DNA from: M3007 sp044230315
GTDB taxonomy: Bacteria; Bacteroidota; Bacteroidia; Chitinophagales; Saprospiraceae
Direction of reading: 5' to 3'
Assembly (NCBI GenBank): GCA_044230315.1
Contig: JBGARJ010000025.1
Coordinates: forward strand, 1-64,000
DNA: 64,000 bases
The position numbers and the translations under genes are program-made. The notes beneath the pieces are model-generated. The model was not told the DNA's origin. It saw only the letters and a program-made list of their open reading frames with translations, and did no database searches. Positions 42,281 through 51,018 of the stretch are shown here, in pieces (the first letter of the stretch is position 1; each line of letters begins with the position of its first letter).

Positions 42281-45037
42281 TTACCCGCCTTTCACCAATC
42301 GCCCGCTGGTTTGCCATCCCCGGCCCAGCAATCGATACAAATACACACCGGGAGCGAGGCCCTGCAGATCTACCCGCCCGCGGGCGCCCGACCACTTTTC
42401 CGCCCGCAGCAAGCGGCCGTTCAGGTCATAGAGGCGGAGTTCCGTATTTCCGGTTTCAGCCTCGCCAATCATAAAGTCGGCATAGCGCGTCGCCGGATTC
42501 GGGTACACCTGCACCGCTACCTGACGCCAAGGTTCGTGGCTGCCAACGAGCATAAATTTGGCCGAGAACATCCCGATGCTGTGCGTGGCAGCCACTACCA
42601 GCCCGTCTTCAGGCCGTACGGCCACCTGGGCCACAACGGAGGTGCCGATCAGGTCGGGCGCTTCGAGGGTCCAATGCGTGCCGGTATCCAGGATCGTATG
42701 CAGCAATAAGGTATCGGTGCTGTACAACCCGGCGCTGGTGGCCGCGAAATATTTGCGCTTTCCGTTGGGGAATTGCAGGATGCTCAGCCAGCGCACCGAT
42801 GGCCCGGGGCCGCCCCCGCCGATACCGGCCTCCAGATCGCCGGCAACTTTGTCCCAGGTCTGACCAGCGTTGTTGGAAAGCCAGATGCTGTATGCGTTGT
42901 AGTTGGAAAAGGTGGCGATGACCCGGTTGGCATTTTCCGGGTCGACGGCCAGGCAGGAAATGGTCGACGTCGTGCCGCCGGTGGGCGGTTGCGTCACGGC
43001 CACCAGATTGGGCGTCCCCGTATCGGCGTTGTCGATGCGGTAAACGCGGCGCGAATCGGTGCCGATGTACACGCGGTGCGCCGGGTTTTTGCTGGAAACC
43101 CCGATGGCGGTGATGTTGCCGATGGTGGAATCCGGATACATCGTCCAGCCTTGCGCAATGCTGTCCCAAGCCCCGGTGAGTTGGATGCTGCTCAATTCAT
43201 TTTGCCGGTACAAGTGATTTCCGGCAGGCAGGTAGAGGATATTGTCGTCGAGCGGATCCAGCGCCAGGGTGTTGATGAACTCATAGTCGCTTTTCAGGGG
43301 GCCAATGGGGTCGATGCGGCGGAAAGCCGTCACGTTGCCGGCGGGATCGATGGTGCATTTGGCTACCCGGCCCTGCTGGATCGACAAAACATAGAAGCTT
43401 TTCCCGTGGGCAACTGCGCCGAATGCTCCGTCGCCGTTCACTGTTTGCTTCCAAGGGTTGGTGGAACTGTTGCTGTTGACAAACAGGTTGCCGTTGTCCT
43501 GCAATCCCCCGATGATCGTACTGTCGCCCGGGTCGTTTGGATCGATAATGGCGGTGTAGAATTGGGCGGTTTGATAGCCGTGGTTCAACGGCGTCCAGAT
43601 CACGGTAGGCGCGAGGCAATTTTCGGTTCGGTGCAGGCCGCCGTCACTGCCGGTCAGCATCACATTGGGGTCTGACGGCAGGAACAGCACCTCGTGTTGG
43701 TCGGGGTGATGGCTGGGGTACAATTCGAAGAAGGGCAGGGTAGTGCCCGGTTTGTACCCGGCGATGTGGGTCGTGTGATCGGGCATGGCAAACCCGTCGG
43801 TCGAACGCCACAAACTGGTACCGCCTGCGAAAACGGTGTTGGTGCCGGGCTGCACCTTTACCACCAAATCGTAGCCGCCCTGACAGGAGAAACGGTCAAA
43901 ATCGGTGCCCGAACTGGGCAAATTGAGGGAGCGGTCTTCCCACTGGCCGTTGGCGCCTGCGCCATCGCCGCCGAGGTAGGTATATTTCCAGAGGCTGGTC
44001 CAGTCGTCGTTGTCGATAAACTTGGTGTAGTGCCCCGAACCCGGCGTGGAACCGAGAAAATACACTTCTTTTTCGTCGTTCGGGTTAATGCCGATCACGA
44101 TCCGGTTGTAGGTAGCCGGAAAGTTGGCCGGCGTAATATCGGTCCATTGCAGCCCGTCGGTGCTGCGCCAGATGCCTTTTTGCACCCCGTCGCTGCTGAG
44201 CGTGGCATACAAGACGCCGGTGGGCGATATGGCCACATCGCTGAAATAGGAAGCGGAGTTGATCACCGTGGTGCCGCGGGCAACCGTCCAGGTTTGGCCG
44301 CCGTCGGCGCTGCGGTAGATGCCGCCCACGCAGGCCAGGTACAAAACATCGGCGGTGTCGACCGGGCTGGTGATCACCCGCCAGCCGGTCTGGAAGGTGC
44401 TGACCCAGCCTTGCGGGGAGTTGCTTGCGGTGGAGGTGACCGACGCCCAGCTGAGGCCGCCGTCAGTGCTTTTGTACAGCCCATTGCCAAAATAGAAAGC
44501 CGTATTGGCGCCGGCAGGATTCCAGTAAAATTCGCCGGAGAGTGCATACCAGGTTTTGGTTTTGCCCGGCCGCAGGTCCTGCGCCAGGCCGATACACCCC
44601 GGATGGGCGTCGATGGCGGTGCGCCGCGTCCACGATTGGCCGCCGTCGTCGCTGGTCCAAACGCCGCCGGCCACGCCGCCCGCGAGCAAGCGGTTTTCAT
44701 TCTCGACGTCTATCGCCAGGGCACGGGTGCGGCCGCCGTAGTTCCAGGGGCCGCGGGCCCTCCAGGGCTCGCCCGACCGGCTGTATACCGCCCGGGGCAG
44801 TTTGGCGACAAATGCCCGCTCCTGAAACGCGATGCCTTTTGGAATTTCGCCCGTAAAGGGGTCGCAATAGCGTTTGCGCTCCCATGCCTCGCGCAAGGCT
44901 TCGTTTTCTTCATTCGGCCCGCCGGGAAGATGGATGGCGCCGGGCGGCGATACGAGGGCCTGGCGATGGGTGAAGCCGAAATAGGTCAGGCAGCCGAGCA
45001 GGCCGGCCAGGGCCAGGACGTGTAGCGTATTTTTCAT
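42281..45037 (-). CDS. Large secreted beta-propeller (BNR/VPS10-like) protein with T9SS sorting domain
   Basis: The 918-residue protein has a signal anchor (MKNTLHVLALAGLLGCLTYFG), then a long series of BNR-type repeats (VWTSDDGGQSWTRRTA, LYKSTDGGLSWASV, IYRSADGGQTWTVARG, GLHRTENCL), typical of sialidase-like or sortilin/VPS10-like propellers. A C-terminal type A sorting domain (VQVYPNPATRYADFMIG...APGVYLYRLLGRGWQTSGRLVKGG) follows. Enzymatic residues of sialidases (Arg triad) are not evident. It is a surface-exposed T9SS cargo of unknown substrate. The start at 45037 is preferred over a longer reading that enters a palindromic repeat. Confidence 0.88.
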   Translation of the reverse strand: MKNTLHVLALAGLLGCLTYFGFTHRQALVSPPGAIHLPGGPNEENEALREAWERKRYCDPFTGEIPKGIAFQERAFVAKLPRAVYSRSGEPWRARGPWNYGGRTRALAIDVENENRLLAGGVAGGVWTSDDGGQSWTRRTAIDAHPGCIGLAQDLRPGKTKTWYALSGEFYWNPAGANTAFYFGNGLYKSTDGGLSWASVTSTASNSPQGWVSTFQTGWRVITSPVDTADVLYLACVGGIYRSADGGQTWTVARGTTVINSASYFSDVAISPTGVLYATLSSDGVQKGIWRSTDGLQWTDITPANFPATYNRIVIGINPNDEKEVYFLGSTPGSGHYTKFIDNDDWTSLWKYTYLGGDGAGANGQWEDRSLNLPSSGTDFDRFSCQGGYDLVVKVQPGTNTVFAGGTSLWRSTDGFAMPDHTTHIAGYKPGTTLPFFELYPSHHPDQHEVLFLPSDPNVMLTGSDGGLHRTENCLAPTVIWTPLNHGYQTAQFYTAIIDPNDPGDSTIIGGLQDNGNLFVNSNSSTNPWKQTVNGDGAFGAVAHGKSFYVLSIQQGRVAKCTIDPAGNVTAFRRIDPIGPLKSDYEFINTLALDPLDDNILYLPAGNHLYRQNELSSIQLTGAWDSIAQGWTMYPDSTIGNITAIGVSSKNPAHRVYIGTDSRRVYRIDNADTGTPNLVAVTQPPTGGTTSTISCLAVDPENANRVIATFSNYNAYSIWLSNNAGQTWDKVAGDLEAGIGGGGPGPSVRWLSILQFPNGKRKYFAATSAGLYSTDTLLLHTILDTGTHWTLEAPDLIGTSVVAQVAVRPEDGLVVAATHSIGMFSAKFMLVGSHEPWRQVAVQVYPNPATRYADFMIGEAETGNTELRLYDLNGRLLRAEKWSGARGRVDLQGLAPGVYLYRLLGRGWQTSGRLVKGG

Positions 45038-45061
45038 GGAAATGGTATTTTGCGGCAAGTT

Positions 45062-45117
45062 AGAACATGTTTGGATTTTCACGCTTTTGCCTCAGCATGA
45101 AATTCCAAACATGCTCG
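45062..45117. repeat. Short palindromic repeat, AGAACATGTTTGG family (copy d)
   Basis: AGAACATGTTTGG at 45062-45074 and CCAAACATGCTCG at 45105-45117 enclose 30 bp in which TTTTCACGC and GCATGAAAT extend the pairing partly. It sits in the divergent gap between the propeller gene and the pirin gene. A second small inverted repeat (TTGGACA...TGTCCAA) lies just beyond, at about 45135-45175. Confidence 0.7.
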
Positions 45118-45242
45118 TAAGCGTCAACGGAGAAATTTTGGACACTCCCCGCACTGCGCGCAGGAATTGTCCAACCGGAACAAAACTACGATTTGTGTGT
45201 TACAACACTTGTTATTTTCTAACGTAAATTGCAATACTGCTC

Positions 45243-46004
45243 ATGGCTGTCCAGATCATTCCGAAAGAAAAACAAGGCCGCGGGGCTTTCAACGGCGGTG
45301 AAATTGTGGAAAACAAACCCATCGGTTTTCCGCAGGACCACTCCAGCATCCGGCCTTATTCCAACCTGTTTTATTGGGCGCATGCCCGGGCAGTTACCGA
45401 CAGCACCATCGGCCTGCACCCGCACCAGGGCTTTGAAATTTGTTCCTTTGTGCTGGCCGGCGAGATTCGTCACTATGACACCAAACTTCGTGAATGGCGC
45501 CCATTGAAAGCCGGCGATGTCCAGATCATTCGGGCCGGCAACGGCATCAGCCATTCCGAATGGATGGGCAAGGACGCCGAGATGTTTCAGATCTGGTTTG
45601 ACCCCGATCTGACCAAAACCCTGGAAAAGCCGGCCAGTTACGACGACTACCACGGCGCCGATTTTCCGGTTCGCCTGGATGAAGGCGCTACGATCAAGAC
45701 CCTTGCAGGCGACGGCAGCCCTTTTCGCATGGATACCCCGGGCGTGGAAGTGCTCCGGATCGACCTGAACAGCGGCCCGCACACGTTTGAAGCCGACCCG
45801 GCCAAAGTGTACTCGGTGTACGTGCTGGAAGGCGAGTTAACATTTAACGGACAAGCCGCCAGGCAAAATGATTTCGTGTTGATGACCGAACAGACTGCCC
45901 TCGAAATGCGCACGATGACCGGGGCAAAATTGTTCCTCATTGCGTCTCCTGCCGATCCGGGTTACCGTACCTATATGCAGTTGCGCCGGGCCGATATGGC
46001 CTGA
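45243..46004 (+). CDS. Pirin-family bicupin
   Basis: The 253-residue protein has a pirin N-terminal cupin with the metal ligands in LHPHQGFEICSFVLAGEIRHYD and the GNGISHSEW motif, and a C-terminal cupin (KVYSVYVLEGELTFNGQ). Pirins are iron-binding redox or quercetinase-like proteins. It is monocistronic, on the plus strand downstream of a palindromic repeat. Function beyond the fold is not clear. Confidence 0.9.
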   Translation: MAVQIIPKEKQGRGAFNGGEIVENKPIGFPQDHSSIRPYSNLFYWAHARAVTDSTIGLHPHQGFEICSFVLAGEIRHYDTKLREWRPLKAGDVQIIRAGNGISHSEWMGKDAEMFQIWFDPDLTKTLEKPASYDDYHGADFPVRLDEGATIKTLAGDGSPFRMDTPGVEVLRIDLNSGPHTFEADPAKVYSVYVLEGELTFNGQAARQNDFVLMTEQTALEMRTMTGAKLFLIASPADPGYRTYMQLRRADMA

Positions 46005-46022
46005 TTTGGGCATTGAACGCAG

Positions 46023-46066
46023 ATTTCCAACGTATTTCCAATTCATTTCCAACCTGTTTCCAAACG
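46023..46066 (+). repeat. 11-bp phased repeats (four ATTTCCAA units) upstream of the caspase-like gene
   Basis: ATTTCCAACGT, ATTTCCAATTC, ATTTCCAACCT and GTTTCCAAACG follow each other at exact 11-bp steps, one helical turn apart. This is an array with fixed TTTCCAA cores. A CACCTTTG sequence at 46085-46092 resembles a -7 box, so the repeats would lie at the usual activator position for the gene at 46206. Confidence 0.65.
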
Positions 46067-46205
46067 GTTGGCCATGAACCCGTGCACCTTTGAGGCGCAA
46101 AACAAAGGAAGTGTCTGACGGCTTCCTTAGCGCTTTTCCACCCTTCATTTTTCACCACTCCGTATCAGGATATGCCTGTTCTGATGCGTCTCAAATCTTT
46201 TGCAC

Positions 46206-46985
46206 ATGAAAAACCAAAGGATTGCAATTTTCCGGTTCAAGTTACTGGCTATGGGTCTGGCCTCCTTATTCCTGTTGACGAATGTCACGCTGTTCGCTGC
46301 CAACCGGGACATCGGCGGCTACGTCGACCGTGCCGAATCGCGTTTCGTCCGGAACGTCTGGAATTTTATCAAAAACTTTTCCACCCGGCAAAACGTGGGC
46401 AGTTACTCCTGGCAGTACATACAGTACTATTGGGCCGAGCCTTTCGAGTTCGGATCGAGCCACCAGAACTATGTCGATTACGTGGACCTGGCCTACGTAG
46501 CCGGCCACGGTTCGGAATACTACATTCAGACCAACCAAAGCACCGGTACCGGCTTCGACTTCCGCAACGCTCCGCCGTACGGCGACCTGGCCAACAACGG
46601 CGACCTGGAATTTCTGATTATCGAATCGTGCAACACGGTGGCCTCCGCCCCGGAACACCCTACCGACTGGTGGACGCCCTACAATAACATGTTCCAGGGG
46701 TTGCACCAATTCGTGGGTTTCCGCACGCTGAGCGTGTCCGACAACGGCATCCCAAACAACTTTGCCAACCGCCTGAAGGGCAACCAAAAAGTGTGGCAAT
46801 CGTGGTTTGCCGCCGTCGACGATGAGCGGTACTGGATCTTCAACCCGACGCTGGACGACGGCGCGGCGTACCCCGGCTTTGCCAGCGTCATCTGCTACGC
46901 ATCCACCGCCAATGACCGTATCGGCAGTTATGCCGCCGACCCCGCCGGTGGTACGGCCGGTATGTGGACGTATTGGCAATATTAA
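46206..46985 (+). CDS. Secreted caspase/gingipain-like (clan CD-like) protein, DUF6345-type
   Basis: The 259-residue protein has a signal peptide (MKNQRIAIFRFKLLAMGLASLFLLTNVTLFAAN) and one domain with two motifs typical of clan CD cysteine peptidases: YVDLAYVAGHGSEYY (His101 after a hydrophobic strand) and GDLEFLIIESCNTVAS (Cys142 after a hydrophobic strand). This spacing and context resemble caspase-, gingipain- and DUF6345-type proteins. The upstream TTG-based reading at 46200 is less likely. It is followed after 72 bp by a lipoprotein gene, and preceded by 11-bp phased repeats. Activity is inferred. Confidence 0.7.
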   Translation: MKNQRIAIFRFKLLAMGLASLFLLTNVTLFAANRDIGGYVDRAESRFVRNVWNFIKNFSTRQNVGSYSWQYIQYYWAEPFEFGSSHQNYVDYVDLAYVAGHGSEYYIQTNQSTGTGFDFRNAPPYGDLANNGDLEFLIIESCNTVASAPEHPTDWWTPYNNMFQGLHQFVGFRTLSVSDNGIPNNFANRLKGNQKVWQSWFAAVDDERYWIFNPTLDDGAAYPGFASVICYASTANDRIGSYAADPAGGTAGMWTYWQY

Positions 46986-47057
46986 TACGCCGGCAGGCTT
47001 GTGTCCCACCCGCTTTACCCCTGAACCACACACCCTCATCACTCAAAACGCTCCAAT

Positions 47058-48065
47058 ATGAAGAATTTCCTTTTTGTAAAACATACGTTACTCCTGGCTG
47101 CCGCCCTGTCGTTGGTGGCGCCGGCTTGTAAAAACACCACCAAAACGCCACCGGAAAAAAATGACGACTCCAAGGTCAGTTTGTACACCCTGGAAGCCAG
47201 CCGGACCGACCCCGGCCGCTCGACCGAAATGGCGGCCAAGTTTCTCGGGGCAGCCTTCGATCCTGCCGGCGTGAAATTGGACGACAACAAAACCACGGTC
47301 TATTACCAGGGTAAAGAACCGTCGGTGACCTTCGCACAGGATCTGGCGACCGGCGATTTTTCCTTCTCCAAAAGCACCGAACGGTACACGAATGGCAAAT
47401 TTGTGCCCGAGCTTCCCGATCCGCAAGCCGCCCAGAAAATGGCCATGGAGTTCCTGCGCCAATACAACCTCGCGCCGCTGCAGGACAACGAACTCAAAAT
47501 GGTGCATGCCGGTGGTCTTCGCGCTGCGCCCGCCGGAGCGCCCAACCAGGTGAAGGATATTTTCCGGACCATCTATTACGGTCGTTTGCTCGACAGCCTG
47601 CCGGTGGTGGGCCCGGGTTCCCGGATTGTGGTACAAGTGGGCGATAAAGGCGAAATCGTTGGCGCTACCCGCCGCTGGCGAGAACTCGCCAAAACAACCG
47701 CCAAACGCACGCTGAAGGTATCCGAGATCAAAAATGAAAAAGAAGCCACGGAGGAAGCCGGCCGAGTAATCGCCACGGAGTTCGGCGCCAACGCCAAATT
47801 CACGATCAACAAGGTCCAAATGGCGTATTTCGACCAGGGCGGCGCCTACATCCAGCCGGTTTATGCGGTAGAAGCCACCGTGACCATGGTGTTCGATAAC
47901 AAGGAAACCGTGATTCCCTACCTCTGTACGATTGAGGCGATGAAATCGTCGCCGGAACGGTTGACCATCCGCAACCTCGATCCGCGCGCGCAGGAGACCC
48001 TGCAATCCTCGAAAGACGGCTTTGTGCCGGATAATATCAAGATCAAGCGCCGGGAAGACGAATAA
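47058..48065 (+). CDS. Lipoprotein resembling the propeptide-type region of secreted peptidases
   Basis: The 335-residue protein has a lipobox (SLVAPAC) and a mature domain with YYGRLLDSLPVVGPGSRIVVQVGDKGEIVGATRRWREL, followed by an alpha/beta part with YIQPVYAVEATVTM. This text resembles the N-terminal region that accompanies DUF6345-type and other secreted peptidases in one chain, and FTP/PepSY-like inhibitor domains. Here it is a separate lipoprotein beside the caspase-like gene, so it may act as its partner, inhibitor or tether. This reading is inference; no direct match is proven. Confidence 0.6.
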   Translation: MKNFLFVKHTLLLAAALSLVAPACKNTTKTPPEKNDDSKVSLYTLEASRTDPGRSTEMAAKFLGAAFDPAGVKLDDNKTTVYYQGKEPSVTFAQDLATGDFSFSKSTERYTNGKFVPELPDPQAAQKMAMEFLRQYNLAPLQDNELKMVHAGGLRAAPAGAPNQVKDIFRTIYYGRLLDSLPVVGPGSRIVVQVGDKGEIVGATRRWRELAKTTAKRTLKVSEIKNEKEATEEAGRVIATEFGANAKFTINKVQMAYFDQGGAYIQPVYAVEATVTMVFDNKETVIPYLCTIEAMKSSPERLTIRNLDPRAQETLQSSKDGFVPDNIKIKRREDE

Positions 48066-48092
48066 TCCGCCAACCGGTTTGCTCACCTGAAG

Positions 48093-48155
48093 CAAGCGGC
48101 CGCTTCCGGGATCGCCGTGCAGAACCGGCGCTTCGGAGCGGCTGCTGTTTTTTAA
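48093..48155 (+). terminator. Possible terminator after the lipoprotein gene
   Basis: AGCGGCCGCTTCCGG and CCGGCGCTTCGGAGCGGCTGCT can pair imperfectly and a TTTTTT run follows. It ends the two-gene unit and abuts the convergent glutathione peroxidase gene. The stem has bulges, so confidence is moderate. Confidence 0.45.
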
Positions 48156-48748
48156 AGCCCGATGGCCGCCTGGAAGTCAGGGCTGTCGGGTTTTACTTTG
48201 GAGGCAAAAAAATGGGTGAGTTCGCCTTTTTCGTTGATCAGGTATTTGCAAAAATTCCACGAGGGTTCCTGGCTGTTCCAGCCGTTTTGGGCCGGGTCGG
48301 TGAGCCATTGGTAAACCGGTGCTTTTTCACCGCCTTTGACGTGTACTTTTTCAAACATCGGGAACGAAACGCCGTAGTTCTTTTGACAAAATTCGGCGAT
48401 CTCTTCGGCTGAGCCGGGCTCCTGGCTCAGGAAATCGTTGCAGGGAAAGCCCAGGATCACGACTTTGTCCTTGTTGGCCTCGTAGTACTTTTCCCAGTCG
48501 GCGTATTGCGGCGTGTAGCCGCATTTGGAGGCGACATTCAGGACGATGATCTTCTTGCCGCGGAATTGTTCGAGGGCAACGGGTTTGCCGTCGAGCGAAT
48601 TGACGGTAAACTGGAAGAAAGAGGAGGTGGCAATCTTGTTCATGCTGGAAAAAGCGGGTCGGGTGGATACTTTGCCGGAATCGAAGCAGGCGGATAATGC
48701 CGCGATCGCGGTTATCAGGGCCAGGAGGAGGATGATCTTTTGAACCAT
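48152..48748 (-). CDS. Glutathione peroxidase, lipoprotein form
   Basis: The 198-residue protein has a lipobox signal (ALITAIAALSAC, Cys21) and then the thioredoxin-fold GPx domain. The catalytic triad is visible: Cys76 (NVASKCGYTPQY), Gln in FPCNDFLSQEPG, and Trp in PSWNFCKYLI. It reduces hydroperoxides, probably with thioredoxin-like donors, and would be held at the periplasmic face of a membrane. Most GPx proteins are cytosolic; the lipid anchor is less common. Confidence 0.9.
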   Translation of the reverse strand: MVQKIILLLALITAIAALSACFDSGKVSTRPAFSSMNKIATSSFFQFTVNSLDGKPVALEQFRGKKIIVLNVASKCGYTPQYADWEKYYEANKDKVVILGFPCNDFLSQEPGSAEEIAEFCQKNYGVSFPMFEKVHVKGGEKAPVYQWLTDPAQNGWNSQEPSWNFCKYLINEKGELTHFFASKVKPDSPDFQAAIGL

Positions 48749-48860
48749 GATACTGGGAGAGGCTCGTGAACGGATGCAGGGTACGTAACAACCGGAATGG
48801 GGATTGGTTGCGGGGTGTGAAGGCCGGGGTTTGGTTTTTTACGCTGCCTGCCAGGCGGCG

Positions 48861-50444
48861 TTATACTTCGGAGGTGAAGTGGAATTGGATAGCCGGGAAA
48901 TTTTCTTGCACGGTTTGGAGGATCCAGGCGGTTTCAGCAAGGAAGACGAGGCTTCCGTGGTTGTCGCGGGCGATGTCGCGCTTGCGCCGTTCGAGGAATT
49001 CCTGCAAGGCTTTGGGGTTGTCGCTCGTGATCCAGCAGGCCTTGTGCAGGTTGACCGGTTCGTAGCGGCATTTGGCGTTGTATTCGCTTTCGAGGCGGTG
49101 CTGAATCACTTCGAACTGGAGTTGGCCCACGGTGCCGATGATGCGGCGGCCGTCGCTTTGGCGGGTGAACATCTGGGCGACGCCTTCGTCCATCAGTTGC
49201 TCGAGGCCTTTGGCAAATTGTTTTTGTTTGAGCGGATCGGCGTTTTCCACATAGCGGAATTGCTCGGGGCTGAAGGAGGGGATGCCTTTGAAATGGAGGA
49301 TCTCGCCTTCGGTAAGCGTGTCGCCGATCTTGAAATTGCCAGAGTCGTAGAGGCCCACCACGTCGCCGGGGTAGGCTTCTTCGAGCAGGGTCTTTTTGCT
49401 GGCCATGAACATGGTCGGGTTCGGGAATTTGAACTCGCGGCCCAGGCGGATGTGGCGGTAGTTTTTGTTGCGTTCGAAGCGGCCCGAACACACGCGCACA
49501 AAGGCGATGCGGTCGCGGTGCTTGGGGTCCATATTGGCGAATATCTTGAACACAAAACCGCTGAATTTTTCCTCTTCCGGTTCCACGATGCGCTCTTCGG
49601 TGAAGCGGGGCAGGGGCGTGGGGGCGATGCCCACGAAGCAATCGAGCAGTTCTTTTACACCGAAGTTGTTGACCGCCGAGCCGAAAAAAACGGGGCAGAC
49701 CTTGCCGTTCAGGTAATCGGCTTTGCGGAATTCCGGGTACACGGTCTCCACGGTTTCCACCTCTTCGCGGAGGCTGCGGGCGGCGCTTTCGCCGAGGTGT
49801 TTTTCCAGGTCGGGGTGGTCGAGGTCTTCAAAAACCAGCGCCTCTTCCGCATCCTGCTTGCCGTGCGGGTTGAACAACACGAGTTTCCGCTCGTACAGGT
49901 TGTACACACCTTTGAAGCGCTGCCCCATGCCGATAGGCCAGGAAAGCGGTCGTACTTTTACCTGCAGTTTTTGTTCGATCTCGTCCAGCAGATCGAAGGC
50001 GTCTTTGCCTTCGCGGTCCATTTTATTGACAAAAAAGATGATCGGCGTGTCGCGCATGCGGCACACTTTGGTGAGTTTCTCGGTTTGCGTTTCCACCCCT
50101 TTGGCCACGTCGACCACCACGATGGCCGAGTCGACGGCGGTGAGGGTGCGGTAGGTGTCTTCGGCGAAATCTTCGTGGCCCGGTGTGTCCAAAATGTTGA
50201 TTTGCAGATTTTTATATTCGAAACCCATCACCGAAGTGCTCACCGAAATGCCGCGTTGGCGCTCGATTTCCATAAAATCGGACACGGTGCTTTTCTTGAT
50301 CTTGTTGCTCTTGACCGCACCGGCCGTTTGGATGGCGCCGCCGAACAGCAGCAATTTTTCCGTAAGGGTCGTTTTGCCCGCGTCGGGGTGTGCGATAATG
50401 GCGAAGGTGCGGCGACGGTGGAGTTCGGTGAGATAGGTAGACAC
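48861..50444 (-). CDS. prfC: Peptide chain release factor 3 (GTPase)
   Basis: The 527-residue GTPase recycles RF1/RF2 after termination. The G-domain motifs are complete: AHPDAGKTTLTEKLLL (G1), ISVSTSVMGFEY (G2), DTPGHEDF (G3) and NKMD (G4). The GGAIQTAGAVKSNKIKKSTVSDFMEIERQRGIS stretch is the RF3 signature. Length is typical. Confidence 0.96.
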   Translation of the reverse strand: MSTYLTELHRRRTFAIIAHPDAGKTTLTEKLLLFGGAIQTAGAVKSNKIKKSTVSDFMEIERQRGISVSTSVMGFEYKNLQINILDTPGHEDFAEDTYRTLTAVDSAIVVVDVAKGVETQTEKLTKVCRMRDTPIIFFVNKMDREGKDAFDLLDEIEQKLQVKVRPLSWPIGMGQRFKGVYNLYERKLVLFNPHGKQDAEEALVFEDLDHPDLEKHLGESAARSLREEVETVETVYPEFRKADYLNGKVCPVFFGSAVNNFGVKELLDCFVGIAPTPLPRFTEERIVEPEEEKFSGFVFKIFANMDPKHRDRIAFVRVCSGRFERNKNYRHIRLGREFKFPNPTMFMASKKTLLEEAYPGDVVGLYDSGNFKIGDTLTEGEILHFKGIPSFSPEQFRYVENADPLKQKQFAKGLEQLMDEGVAQMFTRQSDGRRIIGTVGQLQFEVIQHRLESEYNAKCRYEPVNLHKACWITSDNPKALQEFLERRKRDIARDNHGSLVFLAETAWILQTVQENFPAIQFHFTSEV

Positions 50445-50650
50445 GATGCTGGAGGTTGATACCGGAAAACAGGATACCGTTTTGATGTGGCGGGAAAGGA
50501 GGCGTTGCTGACAACCAACTCATTCTCCCCAAACAGTTTGAAAAGCGGGCGCAAAGGTAATCATCCTGGAGCGGAATTTCCCCGCCGGTTAAAAGACGCC
50601 TGGAGAACGGGGCAAATGACCGGAAGGCCTGCCGAAACCTGAAACGTTCC

Positions 50651-50968
50651 TTAATCAAAATTTGCCGGCTTAAAACAGTGCGACTGATGCTGCTTTGTCA
50701 AATTAAGGATATAGGTGATAGTATTTAAGCAAACGGCCTGAAATAACGGGTACAAGTTTCCCGCGGCTACGCAGGTTGGTGCGGGGACGCCAATAAAGGC
50801 GACGAACCATGCAACCCAATATTCCTTCAGAATCATCCCCAACTCCTTCATTTTTTGGGTATTCCATTTAGATCGCCGGCCTATTTCTTTTACTGGATCA
50901 AGCAGAACTAACAACTTCAGAATTAGACCGTTCTGGCCGGAACGCACAATCATATTAATCTTTCTCAT
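50651..50968 (-). CDS. Doubtful small ORF (105 residues) in a gene-poor gap
   Basis: The gap 50445-51018 holds one sizeable ORF on the minus strand, MRKINMIVRSGQNGLILKLLVLL..., with two hydrophobic stretches. It has no clear ribosome-binding site, -7 box or homology I recognise, and its base composition is lower in GC than the neighbours. Apart from it and a -7 box for the next gene, I see nothing in this stretch. Confidence 0.25.
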   Translation of the reverse strand: MRKINMIVRSGQNGLILKLLVLLDPVKEIGRRSKWNTQKMKELGMILKEYWVAWFVAFIGVPAPTCVAAGNLYPLFQAVCLNTITYILNLTKQHQSHCFKPANFD

Positions 50969-50989
50969 GGTCTAACCGTTTAGTTGCCC

Positions 50990-50997
50990 TAATTTTG
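50990..50997 (+). promoter_or_regulatory. Bacteroidota -7 box for the AAA-like membrane protein
   Basis: TAATTTTG (followed by G) lies 21 bp before the TTG start at 51019. The transcript would have a very short leader. Confidence 0.5.
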
Positions 50998-51018
50998 GCG
51001 CCGTAAAACGCAAATCCA

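Noticed and set aside
43694..45025. 443-residue plus-strand ORF opposite the propeller gene
   Set aside because: Shadow frame; the minus strand has a signal peptide, BNR repeats and a sorting domain.
46266..47042. 258-residue minus-strand ORF opposite the caspase-like gene
   Set aside because: The plus-strand frame has a signal peptide and conserved-looking His and Cys motifs; the minus frame has none.
48804..50459. 551-residue plus-strand ORF opposite prfC
   Set aside because: It is longer than prfC but is its antisense shadow; prfC has all GTPase motifs.
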